Position numbers and translations under genes: made by a program. A model generated the notes under the pieces. That model was not told the origin of the DNA. It saw only the letters and a program-made list of their open reading frames with translations, and did not search any database. A stretch of 64,000 nt of DNA from CAADGU01 sp964467705 (GTDB lineage Bacteria; Chloroflexota; Anaerolineae; Promineifilales; Promineifilaceae). The stretch covers positions 32,031 through 96,030 of the forward strand of contig CAYXUZ010000005.1 in assembly GCA_964467705.1 (NCBI GenBank). Reading direction: 5' to 3'. Below, one piece after another: positions 35,201 to 44,237 of this stretch (positions are counted from its first letter, which is position 1; each line of letters starts with the position of its first letter).

Positions 35201-36187
35201 GCCCCACGTTATGCGTTGGCAGATTTCCCCTCCGCCAATACGCTGCTGAACCCCGATACGCCGATCATTGTGGAAGATGTGGCTAACGACCCCCGACTGG
35301 ATGAGAACCTGCGTTCACTCTATAAAGAACGGTTCCGGGCAAAAAGCACCATTTTTGTACCCCTGGTGATTGGGTCGCAATGGGTTGGGTATATCAATGC
35401 CATCTTTGCTGACAAGATGCAGTTTCCTGAGGATGAAATTCGTCGCCTCACCACATTGGGCCAGCAAGCGGCCGTGACCATCCAAAGTATTCGTCTGTAT
35501 GCGCAGGCAGAGTCCCGCGCTGAGGAACTGGCTATCCTCAATGAGATGGTCAGCGAACTGACAACGATGTTGGAGGTAGAGCCTATCTTAGAGGCGCTCT
35601 ATCGTTATTCTTCACGGTTGATGGATACGAGCAACTTCTATATTGCCATGCATAATAGCCTGACCAACGAAGTTGCTTTCCCCATTGCGGTAGAAAAAGG
35701 TGAGCGCGTATCCTGGCGGTCACGGCCGTATGGCAATGGCATGTCGGAATATCTGCTGCGCAGCGGCCAGGCTCTCTTTGTTGAAGATGGTCTGGAAAAA
35801 TGGTTACGTAGCCAGGGTGTCGAGTCTATTGGCAGTCCGTCCCAATCCTGGATGGGGGTACCCCTGCGTATTGGTGCTGACGTGGTTGGCGTGATTGCCC
35901 TGCAAAGTTTGCAACCTCGTTTTTATACACGGGAACAGTTTGACCTGTTGAATGCGGTGGCTAACCAGGCGGTTATTGCCATTCAAAATGCACGCCAATT
36001 CCAGCAGGAGCAGGCACGCGCCCAACGCCAACAAATGCTGCGCGAAATTGCTGCCAAGGTTCGCAGTTCGGCCGATGTGGATACGATTATGCGCACGGCC
36101 GTGCAAGAGATCGGCCAGGCGTTGGGGCGGCAGGCTTTTGTTTATCTGGGCGCTGACCAGGGCCAAACAGTGAGTGAGGATGCCTGA
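29270..36187 (+). CDS. Giant soluble PAS/GAF sensor without kinase (array gene 6)
   Basis: 2305 residues from ATG 29270, 8 bases after AGGAG; an in-frame GTG at 29261 is possible. No membrane segment. Five consecutive PAS domains (about 28-144, 149-272, 281-400, 407-526, 534-654) open the protein. The second to fifth are close copies of each other (SEARYRTILDSIEDGYYETDL, NQVY.SGEP, FRGVGRDVT). Then GAF (672-834, HPLLPDTRAE), PAS (847-966), FERLGLY-type GAF (977-1131), PAS (1141-1259), GAF (1274-1431), LPDLP-type GAF (1441-1614), GAF (1624-1781, HKLLPETKSE), the W/YD module (1791-1903), LADFP-type GAF (1907-2078), GAF (2084-2241) and the terminal GAF-start segment (2247-2299). No output domain. 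It starts 11 bases after the previous gene and its stop codon lies just before the next start. Confidence 0.88.
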   Translation: MATLEKPNDSGQMVLEEQNALLAHHVAIFRPMLEISPDPSVIYDSVGQVVYVNAAFTHAFGWEMEELVGHRLDFVPEELKEETSVALSALFTNGRATDFITKRLTKDGRLLDVQSSAILLKNDEGLVFGSLIMIRDITTQKEAERSLRASETRYREMLDSTPDAYYEVDLTGAITYFSHGLADVLGYPEEELLGLSNRDYADADNAHQIYEAFNHVYRTGQPAKAIRMHTIRKDGTPQILETSIALRQDAEGNVVGFRGIARDVTGLITEREQAEAASAQSEARYRDVLETIKDGFYEVDLAGSFKFMNEQALLIFGYPREKFLGMNYKEYTSPETAETVYKTFNRVFRTGEPIEGFTYPIFTEDGSERFIEVSTSLVKDSLGQPVGFRGIVRNVTGRIQAEEELRQSEERYRTILESIEDGYYETNLKGEFVFVNEQWAAIHGCTVAEMLGVSYKDYALPENVDAIFSQFNQVYQSGEPRKSVVYRIVSKDGRQRHLELSVSIIRDADGDMAGFRGVGRDVTDRIRAEEQLHLSEARYRTILDSIEDGYYETDLEGNFTFMNDQLCQVIGYPREELMGKNYRDYTAPETAERVFATFNQVYKSGEPVKGFVWEAFGKDGRARHLETFVLPLFDETGQIVGFRGVGRDITQRVQAEEALAEALIDQERIASHLATVAKVSTAVSTILDPQAMLQAVVDQVKESFNLYHTHVYLLNEAGDMLELAAGAGKVGHQMVREGRHIPLAAEQSLVARAARSRTGVIVNDVRRDPHFLPHPLLPDTRAEMAVPMIVGGAVLGVLDLQADKVGRFTQRYVNIQTTLAAQIAVALQNARLFAQAQKQTAEFQETTALLDQIIEILPVGLFMKEAKDLRFVRWNKSNEEIMGLKLADVLGKNDHDFFAKEEADFFTAKDREVLGSGQIVDIAEEMITTPHRGLRLLHTRKLPILGPDGTPRYLLGISEDITERQQAEQLLQDTLKMQQILHEVSLEMGGAETLEELYAQAILLGRQRLGFERLGLYTFDEAARCFHGTFGVGTDGELKDERASAFNINEEDYLAQFADVRRRVFVREETDLYEQGQVIGRGWHMTVPLRLGDRLIGALFSDALISHRPLKPYEPDLLAAFGGTIANLMERKQVEVALRETNARAQAILDSVTMPMLISGVADGRILYANELLADLVGIPLAALLEHGTPDFYVRAEDRTAVVGQIRDLGSVNSYELELKRSNGDHFWALLSARLFSYQNAPAILTTLIDISERKQAQEVLRRNEQEVQESLRMQQILHEVNLELSQAATLDELFRQTVYLGNKRLKLERFALNLYDEARDLFTGTYGIDQHGNLNDEYGPEFVTPMPDMVAYFRDGQQRIRIQEDCDLWDNAVEVVGKGWLITTPLRQGNKLIGVLFTDNLISQRPLSAHLNDLMIAYSNTIAGLIVRKKSEESVAAALAETERLYEMSAQLNAAASLNEILEAVVVPVIGPGLVSASLFTLEVDANGRPEWMEMAAVWARPNTLFANVEFPLGSRFHLPDLPVSSYWIDNPDTLLLINDVDNDERLDDATRGLYQMSNIKAGANLPLRVGDRWIGMISLSWDESQTFAEEDTRIYRSLAEQTAVILNNQLLLEQTQTRAAELATVAEVGAAVTTIRDVDTLLQRVVDLAKERFDLYHAHIYLLDDAGQNLLLTSGAGEVGRQMVAEGRTIPLSQTQSLIARAVRRRQGVIVNDVTADADFLPHKLLPETKSELAVPMIVADQVLGVLDIQAKQINRFSEEDIQIQTTLAAQIGVALQNARSFARSEAALKELEEITRRLRREGWESYAQTSGRNGLSYGYDQKEVKALALARPVKSRTRKQETAVVPTLTHPLQVQGESIGRLMLAEPTALNEDAQDIMTAVAERLSAHIENLRLSEQTEEARRQAERLFRGSAALNTAQSYDDVLNALRANSIMGHESVNNVSLNFYDQAWDAERKPVWVDVLTRWTRLPQEAVAPRYALADFPSANTLLNPDTPIIVEDVANDPRLDENLRSLYKERFRAKSTIFVPLVIGSQWVGYINAIFADKMQFPEDEIRRLTTLGQQAAVTIQSIRLYAQAESRAEELAILNEMVSELTTMLEVEPILEALYRYSSRLMDTSNFYIAMHNSLTNEVAFPIAVEKGERVSWRSRPYGNGMSEYLLRSGQALFVEDGLEKWLRSQGVESIGSPSQSWMGVPLRIGADVVGVIALQSLQPRFYTREQFDLLNAVANQAVIAIQNARQFQQEQARAQRQQMLREIAAKVRSSADVDTIMRTAVQEIGQALGRQAFVYLGADQGQTVSEDA

Positions 36188-36188
36188 T

Positions 36189-39100
36189 ATGAGTAAAATG
36201 AACGACCTCTACCGGATTCTCTTCCAACAATCAAAAGACGGCGTTTTTGTGATCAACAACCAAGGCTTTATAGCTGAAGCGAATAAAGCCTTTCAGGAAA
36301 TGGTGGGGTACACCACGGCCCAGATTAAAAAGCTCAACGTGGCTGAACTCATCATTGGTGAAGAAGAGCAGCTAAAACTGGCGGCCATTCTGGAAAAAGA
36401 AGGCGCCGTACAGGATTATCTGCTGACAATTCGGCGTAAGAATGGTGAGGTCTTGGAAGTGTTGACGGCCGTGACCATCCAATATGACGACAACGGACAG
36501 GTGCAGAACTATCTGGGTATTCTCCGCGATATTACCGCCCAAAAACAGGCCGACACCGCCATGCAGGAACGCCAGACCATCCTGGAGGCACTCAACATCC
36601 TCTCCCAGGACATACTGGCCGAACTGAACCCCCATACCATTCTCGAAACCGTTGTCCGCCGTGTCGTCCACTTCTTCAATGCTACCAGCGCCTACATTGC
36701 CAACATAGACGAAGCCAACGGCATCCAGGAAGTGGTAGCCGAGTATTATGCGCCCGAAGCAACTGCCACTGAGAAAGTTTCCGATCTAGGTGTGCAACAC
36801 AATCTGGCAGAAGCTGGCGTCAATATGGAACAACTGAAAGTGACGCCGTATCAGATATACCATGCCGATGACCCCACAACCCCGGCCTTCGAAGCCAAAG
36901 ACATGCACACATATGGCGGGAAAACGATTTTGGATATACCCCTGGTCACTCACGGCCGTCTGATCGGTCTTATCGAAATCTGGGAAAGCCGCCATCGCCG
37001 CGAATTTAGCGCCACCGAATTAGAACTGGCGCAGGCCATTGGTCGCCAGGTAGCCTTAGCCGTAGACAATGCCAACCTCTATCGCCAGGCTACGGCCGAA
37101 ATTGCCGAACGGGAACAAACGGAAGCTACCCTACGCCAACGCCAGGAAGCCAGTCGCATTTTCCAACAACAACTGCAAGCCTTGCAGATCGTCACCACAG
37201 AACTCGATCGTTCTGACTCTTTGGATACGCTTTATCGGCGGGCCATTGAATTTGGGCATAGTGATTTAGGATTTGAACGTATGGGGTTGTTGCTTCTGGA
37301 TGAGCATACCGGTTATATGCGCGGCACCTATGGCATCAATGCTGCCGGAGAGATTGTGGCTGAACACGACCTCTTTGTGCCGCCTGATGAGCGACATCTG
37401 GAATTGATACAAGCCAAAGGCCATTCCATCTTATATGAAGATGTACCTCTTCTTACAGGAGGGCAGATAACCGGGCAAGGGTGGAACGCTATCGCCGTAT
37501 TGTGGGATGGCGCTCAGGGTATTGGCTGGCTGGCTGCCGATAATGGGCTTACCGGTGCAGCGCCATCTGAATATGTTCTGGACATACTCACCCTTTATGG
37601 CGATACGATAGGTCATCTCATTAGCCGCAAACGACGTGAGGAAACCGAGCGCCTGTTTCAACATAAGCTTCAGGTATTACAAGAGGTAAATCTGGAACTC
37701 TCCCGAATTCCGGATATCAATGATCTATATCGTCGGGTCATTGAATTGGGACGGGAAGCATTGGGGTTTGATCGTCTGGGACTGTTGTTGTATGACAGGA
37801 CCACCCAGACAATGAAAGGCACATTTGGCACGGATGATAAAGGCCAACTGCGTGATGAACGCTACTTCCAACAAGAAGTAACAGACCCAGATATCTTGAC
37901 TGTTATCGCCGAGAAGCAGCGGATTGGGTTCTGGCAGACCAAACCTTTGCTGGATGAAGGCAAGCCGGTGGGTAAAGGGTGGAATGCCATGGCTCCTCTC
38001 TGGTATGAGGACCAGATTTTGGGCTGGCTGGCGGCCGATAATTTGCTCAAGAGGGAACCATTGCTTTCATTCCAGCCTGATTTGTTGGCGTTGTATGCGG
38101 CTACGTTGGCTCATTTGATTGTGCGCCAGCATACGGCCGAGAGTCTGCGTGAACAAGAAACACTGCTGCGCCTGGTGCTGGATACCATTCCCCAATCCGT
38201 ATTTTGGAAAGACCACAACTCCATTTACATGGGCAGCAACCTGAACTTTGCGGCTGCCGTTGGCGTACCCGCACCTGAACATCTGGTGGGCAAATCAGAT
38301 CATGATTTCTGGCCTAAAGAGCAGGCTGACTATTTTGTGGCCACTGATCGCCAGGTGATGCAAACGCAGGAACCAGCACTTGGCCTCATGGAACAACTTC
38401 ACCAGCCTGATGGCGCCATTGTCTGGGCTGAAACGAATAAAGCCCCGCTGTATGATGCCCACGGCAATGTGATCGGCGTGTTAGGCACGTCGGAAGATAT
38501 TACCGAACGCAAGCAGGCGGAAGAGGCTTTGCGCGAATCGGAGCAGCGGCTTTCTCATCTGGTGCAGCAAAGCCCATTGGCTGTTATTGAGTGGAATCTC
38601 AACTTTGAAGTGCGTGAATGGAACCGGGCGGCGGAAACGATCTTTGGTTACACTCGTGAGACGGCCTTGGGCCAACACGCCCGTTTTATCATTCCACAAG
38701 AATACCACCAACATGTAGATGTAGTTTGGGAAGGGCTCGTCAGCCAGACGGGTGGTTCCCGGAGTACCAACGGCAATATGCGTGCTGACGGCCGTGTCAT
38801 CACCTGTGAATGGTACAACACCCCCATTATCGCTGATAATGGTGAAGTAATGGGGGTTGTCTCGCTGGTGCAAGACATTACCGAGCAAGAAAAATTGCAG
38901 CAGCAGGCACAGGAATCGCTGGAACTGCTCAACCGACAACTTGCTTTTAGCCAGATAGTGACCAAAGCGCAGACCGAAGCAGAAGTGATTGAGGCCATGG
39001 CTAACCATGCCAGCCATTACCCGCATGTCTCGGTTACCATTGGTTTGCTAGAAATGGAAGGGGAAACGCCTGTAGACGTAGTGGTGGCGCACAATGCCCA

Positions 39101-41583
39101 TGCCAGCGGCCTGCCCCCGACACCGGTGGGTACACGGCGCACACGCAAAGAAAACCCATTGGTTCAATTTTATGCCGCTGATACAGCCTTTGTCTCCGCA
39201 GATGTAAAACAGGACGAACGTATACCGGCCCCCTTGCGGCAAGGCCTGACGGCGATCAAGATGGCCAGCCTGGCAATCTTGCCTCTAAGTGCCAGTGGTG
39301 AATGGTTTGGCAATATGGCCTTGATCAGCCAGCAACCAGACTTTTTCAATGAGCAAACATTAGCCATATACCGCAGCATCGCTGAACAAGGGGCTACTGC
39401 CCTGCGTGCCGCCAGGCTTCATGCCGCTACCCAGACCTCTCTGGCCCGCCGTGAACGCGAAGTGGCGGTAGCTACGCAAATTGCTCAGGAAATTGCCAGT
39501 GCCTCTGACCTGAATGAGTTGTATCAGCGTGTGGTGACACAAATCCATGAACAGTTTGGTTATTACCACACCCAGCTTCTGCGGTATGATCCGGCCTTGC
39601 AGACGGTGGCGCTAACGGTTGGTTACGGCGAAGTTGGTCAGAAAATGTTGGAGATGCACCACTCGGTGCCCTTAGGCGTTGGGATCATTGGCAAGGCCGT
39701 TGCCTCTGGTAAATCCGTATTGCGGGCCAATCTGGCTGGCGATCCCGATCATCGGCCAAATCCCTTATTGCCGGATACAAAAGGCGAACTGTCGGTGCCC
39801 ATCAAATTGGGTGAAGAAGTGCTGGGGGTGCTGGATGTGCAGAGCAATCAGGCGGATGCTCTGGATGCCAATGATCAATTGGTATTGGAAGGTTTGTGCG
39901 GCCAGGTGGCGGTGGCTATTGAAAGCACTATTTTGCGGCAAGAGATGGAATCGNNNNNNNNNNACCCGCGAAGGGTGGCGAGAGTATCAATCCATACGGC
40001 CGGACACGGGCGGTTATCAATATGATCATGCCGGTGTGCGGTTATTGGAAACTGCAAATGTTTCTCCGGTTAACGGCCGTACCACCAATAATCGTACTAA
40101 TGGCGACAAGAATAATGGGGGCGGTACGGCCGTGATCACGGCCAACCTTCCCCTGCAAGTCCGCAATGAAACCATTGGCATCCTCGGTATCCAGGCCACG
40201 CCTGATAAACCCCTCTCCCCAGAAGAACAAGAATTCCTGGATGCTGTCTCCAAAGAAGTCGCCGAAGCGCTGGAAGCCGCCCGCCTCTTTGAGCAAACTC
40301 AGGACGCCCTATCGGAGCAAGAACGCCTTACCGCCGAACTAGAAACAGTGGCCCAGGTGAGCACCGTCGCCTCCACTATTTTGGAGGCCGATGCCCTGCT
40401 GCAAGCGGTAGTAGACCTGGCCAAAACCAGTTTTAACCTTTACCATGCACACATCTACCTGCTGAACGAAACCGGGCGTAAACTGGTCCTCAAAGCCGGC
40501 GCCGGCAATGTGGGCCGGTTGATGGCTCTGGAAGGGCGCGAAATCGCCATAGACGCCGACTCCCTGGTAGCCCGCGCCGCCCGCACTCGCCAGGGTGTGC
40601 TGGAAAACAATGTGCGTAAAACGGTAGACTTTCTACCCCATCCCCTGCTGCCGCACACCCAGGCAGAAATGGCTATTCCCATGATCCTCGGTGATAAACT
40701 GGTGGGCGTACTGGACTTACAGGCAGATAAGATAGACAGCTTCACAGCCGAAGACCTGAAAATCCAGCGTACATTGGCTTCCCAAATCGCTATCGCCATT
40801 GAAAATGCTCGCCAATATGCCGAACAGGTAGAAACCTCCAAAAAACTGCGCGAGGTTGACCAACTGAAGTCTGAATTCCTGGCCAGCATGAGCCATGAAC
40901 TGCGTACTCCCCTCAACTCCATCATCGGTTTTGCCGACGTGTTGCTGGAAGGGTTGGATGGCGACCTGAACGAACGTATGGAAGAAGACGTGCGCCTCAT
41001 CCGCGAAAGCGGCCGTCACCTGCGCGAACTCATCGGCGACATTTTGGATATGTCCAAGATTGAAGCTGGTCGTATGGAATTGCGCTACGAAGAGGTGGAC
41101 ATGCGCCAGATGGCGAACGACATCATGGCTACCGCCCAACCATTGGCCCAACAGAAAAATCTGGACATGTACCTCGATCTGGATGATGGTGTGTCTACGG
41201 TGCGTGTAGATCGCACCCGTATCCGCCAGGTGTTATGGAACATCATGGGGAATGCCATCAAGTTTACCGACAAAGGCAGTGTTTCCCTCTCCATGCGCGA
41301 TGAAGGCAGTCATGTGCTCGTTGCCATTCGGGATACCGGCATTGGTATCAAGGAGGAAAATATCCCCATTGTATTTGAACAATTCCGGCAAATTGATGGA
41401 GGCCTGAATCGGGCTGCCAGCGGTACCGGTTTGGGTATGCCCATTACCAAGAAGTTAATCGAAATACACGGGGGCGACATCTGGATTGAGAGTGTGTATG
41501 GTCAAGGGACGACATTCTTCTTTACCTTGCCGTACATACCGCCGCTCAACAGGCCAGGCACCGGCCCATTATCAGACTTCTAG
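36189..41583 (+). CDS. PAS/GAF hybrid sensor histidine kinase, only kinase of the array (gene 7), split by a gap
   Basis: About 1797 codons, interrupted by 10 N at 39954-39963; the frame changes across the gap, whose length is nominal, so both parts are read as one gene. ATG 36189 follows GAGG at 9 bases; ATG 36180 is an alternative. Order: PAS (8-120), GAF (128-298), two F[DE]R[LM]GLL-type GAFs (331-485, 494-648), PAS (656-775), PAS (781-901), GAF (914-1075), GAF (1094-1250, NPLLPDTKGE), gap, W/YD module (TREGWREY, GYQYDH), GAF (1384-1550, HPLLPHTQAE), HisKA (1555-1625) and HATPase (1668-1786). The H box is FLASMSHELRTPLNSIIGF with the phospho-accepting His coded at 40894-40896. The N box is NIMGNAIKFT, and the G boxes are DTGIGI and GTGLGMPITKKL. 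It has no membrane segment. It probably phosphorylates the regulator at 41726. Confidence 0.9.
39954..39963. other. Assembly gap (10 N) inside the histidine kinase gene
   Basis: The gap falls at the start of a W/YD module, a segment that recurs across the array, so repeat-induced assembly trouble is a likely cause. The reading frame shifts across it, so the true gap is not 10 bases long or the join is imperfect. Confidence 0.99.
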
Positions 41584-41725
41584 GACGGTGGGAACCCGTG
41601 CTTTTGCCAGAAATGTGGTTTCTATTTTTTGCACCTGAAATTTGCAGGCATTGTTGTTACAATTGCAGCGTGAGTAGTTGTTTGGATTGATACTTACACA
41701 GTAGAACGGTAGTTTAAGAGGAATT

Positions 41726-42109
41726 ATGGCTGGAACAAGGAAAAAAGTATTGTGCGTTGAAGACAATTCGGTAAATATGCTTTTGGTCTCGCGCATTGTG
41801 GAAGCAGAGGGGCATGAATTGATTCAGGCGGCTGATGGTTATGTGGCGCGTGATCTCTTGAAAGAAGTAGTGCCGGACATTATTTTGTTAGACATCAACT
41901 TGCCTGGTGTATCCGGCCTGGAACTGGCGCGAGAATTTAAGTCTGACGCTCGTTTGAGCCATGTGCCGCTCATTGCGACTACGGCGCAGGTATTGGTGGG
42001 GGATAGGGAACGATGCCTGGAAGCTGGTTGTGATGATTATTTGCCCAAACCGCTGGACATCCGTAAATTGCGCGAGGTGCTGCGGTTTCACTTAAGTAAC
42101 GGTCAGTAG
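41726..42109 (+). CDS. Single-domain response regulator (CheY/DivK-like receiver)
   Basis: 127 residues, a stand-alone receiver domain. The acidic pocket is E12-D13, the phospho-acceptor is D56 (LLDINLPG), the switch Thr is in IATTAQ (T85/T86) and the conserved lysine is K108 in YLPKPLD. There is no DNA-binding or enzymatic output, so it acts by protein contact or as a relay step. RBS AGAGGAATT directly precedes the ATG. It lies 142 bases after the histidine kinase and is followed by a strong terminator, so it closes the sensor locus. It is the obvious phosphorylation partner of that kinase, though this is inferred from position. Confidence 0.95.
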   Translation: MAGTRKKVLCVEDNSVNMLLVSRIVEAEGHELIQAADGYVARDLLKEVVPDIILLDINLPGVSGLELAREFKSDARLSHVPLIATTAQVLVGDRERCLEAGCDDYLPKPLDIRKLREVLRFHLSNGQ

Positions 42110-42117
42110 CTTTGTTG

Positions 42118-42149
42118 AAAGACCCGGTTCTTAGCCAGACCGGGTCTTT
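42118..42149. terminator. Bidirectional hairpin terminator
   Basis: AAAGACCCGGT and ACCGGGTCTTT make an 11-bp perfect stem with a 10-base loop and T-runs on the plus side. It separates the response regulator from the convergent methyltransferase gene, whose stop begins at 42150, so it can serve both. Confidence 0.92.
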
Positions 42150-43349
42150 TTATTTATCCTGCCAGCCAATGATTACTGACGGCTCCCCCTGAATGTGTGT
42201 CAAAAACAGGATGCGATGATTTTCTGCTGGGCCAGTTAGTTTTAACTGCTGTTTGAGCTGTTCTGGTTCCAGGGGGGAACCGCGTTTTTTGATGGTGACG
42301 CTGCCGATCTGCTGTTCGTGCAGGTAGCGGCGGAGTTGTTTGAGATGAAACGGCCGTACCGTCTCCACCACATATCGCCGGGCCAAAGGCGTCTCCACAG
42401 GTTCGCTGCTGGTCAGATAAGCAATCTCATCGTCAATTTTGCTGGCGTTCAATTGATAAGCCAAGGCTTCTACCAGATGTGCCCGGATGACGGCCTTGTC
42501 CGGCTCGTATAGATAATGGCCGGGTACCGTAATGGGTGTGGGGTGTGCCGGTAAATCGGCGTCCGTGAGCGTGTCCCCTGTCGGCAGGAGGGTGGCCCGC
42601 CGCCTGACTTGGCTATGCAGATCACCTGTCCACAACACACACTCCTTCAATTCACCGGCCAGAGAGATAAATTCTGCTTCGGCCCCGGCTGGAATTTCAG
42701 CATAATCTACGCCGGGGCTGATTTTTACGGCCGTCGCCACCCCCCAGCGTTCCACCAGATTAAGCGGTGGCTGATACTGCTGCACGGAATAAAAGCGACG
42801 GCCGTGTTCATCCCGCCGCGCCGGATCAAAAAAGAGCGCCTCAACTGGCAATGGTGTTAATTCCCGTAAATCTGCTTGCAGCGGGTGAAACTGTGCCCCA
42901 TGCCCATAAACACGCACATTTTCTTGGGCCATCGCCAGCCGCACCGCGTCCCATTCCACCCCGGTGACATGAGCGTGCCCTGCCAGCGCCAGCGCGTCCC
43001 CACCAATACCGCACCCCAAATCGGCCACCTGGCGCAATCCGGCAGCCACAAAGCGTTGCGCCCGGTATTGCGAAATTAGTTCGGCGGAGGCTTGTTCCAG
43101 TGCCGGGCGGGTGAAAAACATCTGGTCAGCGCGGCTGAATTTGGCCGTGGCCTGCTGGCGCAAGATGATGGTTTCCAGAATGGCCTGGGCGTGAGCGGGT
43201 GGTAAATGCTGGCGCAGATAGGTGGCAATTTGTAGATGGTTGTGAGGGGTGATGGGATTACCGGCGAACCCGGAGCCGCTTCGGGCCATCTCCCTTAACC
43301 ACTGTTCTCCATCCGATGAGAGTAAAAAATAGAGATCATCCAACGTCAT
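42150..43349 (-). CDS. Class I SAM-dependent methyltransferase with THUMP-like C-terminus
   Basis: 399 residues. The middle carries the Rossmann SAM motif VADLGCGIGGDALALAG (about 110-125), followed by an acidic strand end (VTGVEWD) and LFFDPARRDEHGRR near 175-188, where DPARR is the hallmark of the THUMP-like methyltransferase family. The C-terminal ~100 residues (from about 290) resemble the THUMP-like domain, ending SVTIKKRGSPLEPEQLKQQL. The substrate is not known; RNA or another macromolecule is likely from family relations. The start codon overlaps the stop of the upstream nuclease gene by four bases (ATGA), so the two are translationally coupled. Confidence 0.85.
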   Translation of the reverse strand: MTLDDLYFLLSSDGEQWLREMARSGSGFAGNPITPHNHLQIATYLRQHLPPAHAQAILETIILRQQATAKFSRADQMFFTRPALEQASAELISQYRAQRFVAAGLRQVADLGCGIGGDALALAGHAHVTGVEWDAVRLAMAQENVRVYGHGAQFHPLQADLRELTPLPVEALFFDPARRDEHGRRFYSVQQYQPPLNLVERWGVATAVKISPGVDYAEIPAGAEAEFISLAGELKECVLWTGDLHSQVRRRATLLPTGDTLTDADLPAHPTPITVPGHYLYEPDKAVIRAHLVEALAYQLNASKIDDEIAYLTSSEPVETPLARRYVVETVRPFHLKQLRRYLHEQQIGSVTIKKRGSPLEPEQLKQQLKLTGPAENHRILFLTHIQGEPSVIIGWQDK

Positions 43350-44170
43350 GGCAGCGCCGGTTCCAGGGGAATGGGTTCCAGCGAATTGGGAAACAGGTCG
43401 TCTATTTCATCTTCGGGAATGGGCACGGCCGTGCCCCTCTCCTGTCGCCCGCACAATGCCTGGTACGCACACACCCGGCACTGAGAACGGTCTTCTGTCA
43501 ACGGCCAGACTCCCTCACCCAATTGCTGCGCCTCAATTTGGGCCACGATTGCTTTAATCTCGGCCCAGTTTTGCTCATGCCAGGCCCGGTTATAGGTGAT
43601 CACACGTGGCTCATGTGGGGCGGTGACATACCAATAGGTCATGCTGATCTGTTCTGGCTCAAGCGTTGTGTGCCCTGCTGCCCATAACGCCTGCCCACTT
43701 TCGGCCAGCATCGCCAGGTAGAGCCGCGTCTGCCAGTCATGGCGTAATGCTGTTTCGTCAGGTAGTTTGCCTGTTTTCCAGTCGTAGAGTTGGGCAAAGG
43801 GCGAGCCTTCTTTTTCACCAACGACGAGCAGATCGAAACGGCCGTGCAATAAATGCCGCTCAATGGGAATGGTGAGGGTAAGTTCGGGCAGGGTACGGCC
43901 GTGAAGTAACTTCGGTTTATATTGGACAAACGTCAGCCACCATTCCCGCAGCGTCCGGTCAGCGATAGTCGCTGCGTCCACCGGCAGCCCCAAGTAAAAC
44001 TGTTGCACTAACTGGTGAAACTGCTGCCCCCGCCCCAACCGCTCCTCATCAGCTATCGGCAGCGGCGCGGCCGGCCAGGCCGCACCCTCCAGATACCGCA
44101 GTTGAAAACGGCGGCGACACTCCAAAAAAGTTGCCAGTTTACCCCGACTGAGCAGCAGCGTTTCATTCAT
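43346..44170 (-). CDS. PD-(D/E)XK nuclease family protein (RecB/Cas4-like) with Fe-S cysteines
   Basis: 274 residues. The catalytic core is visible: GRFDLLVV (near 113-120, motif II Asp) and LYDWKTGK (near 130-137, D-x-K motif III), as in RecB/AddB/Cas4 nucleases; a QTRLYLAML helix follows. One cysteine near the start (FLECRRRF) and three near the end (QCRVCAYQALCG) form the pattern of the 4Fe-4S cluster found in AddB and Cas4 proteins. It starts near residue 1 with SRGKLATFLECRRRFQLRY, typical of the family. It is the first gene of a two-gene unit with the methyltransferase. There are no cas genes or arrays nearby, so it is not a Cas4. The precise role (repair or defence) is open. Confidence 0.85.
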   Translation of the reverse strand: MNETLLLSRGKLATFLECRRRFQLRYLEGAAWPAAPLPIADEERLGRGQQFHQLVQQFYLGLPVDAATIADRTLREWWLTFVQYKPKLLHGRTLPELTLTIPIERHLLHGRFDLLVVGEKEGSPFAQLYDWKTGKLPDETALRHDWQTRLYLAMLAESGQALWAAGHTTLEPEQISMTYWYVTAPHEPRVITYNRAWHEQNWAEIKAIVAQIEAQQLGEGVWPLTEDRSQCRVCAYQALCGRQERGTAVPIPEDEIDDLFPNSLEPIPLEPALP

Positions 44171-44196
44171 GGTTGATAACTGATAATCGCTGATCC

Positions 44197-44231
44197 CGTC
44201 ATTCCGAGCGAACGCTTCGGAATGAGGAATC
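44197..44231 (+). repeat. Dispersed intergenic repeat, copy A
   Basis: About 35 bases containing GTCATTCCGAGCGAA, CTTCGGAATG and GAGGAATCT. An inverted copy lies at about 48009-48044. CATTCCGAGCG...GAGGAATC elements are common between genes in many bacterial phyla. Confidence 0.7.
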
Positions 44232-44237
44232 TATGAT

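Noticed and set aside
10410..41583. Phytochrome-type photoreceptors among the GAF domains
   Set aside because: I see no characteristic phytochrome chromophore motif and no PHY domain, so a bilin role is not supported.
43346..44170. Cas4 of a CRISPR system
   Set aside because: It has the same fold and cysteines, but no cas genes or repeats are near; the partner is a methyltransferase.
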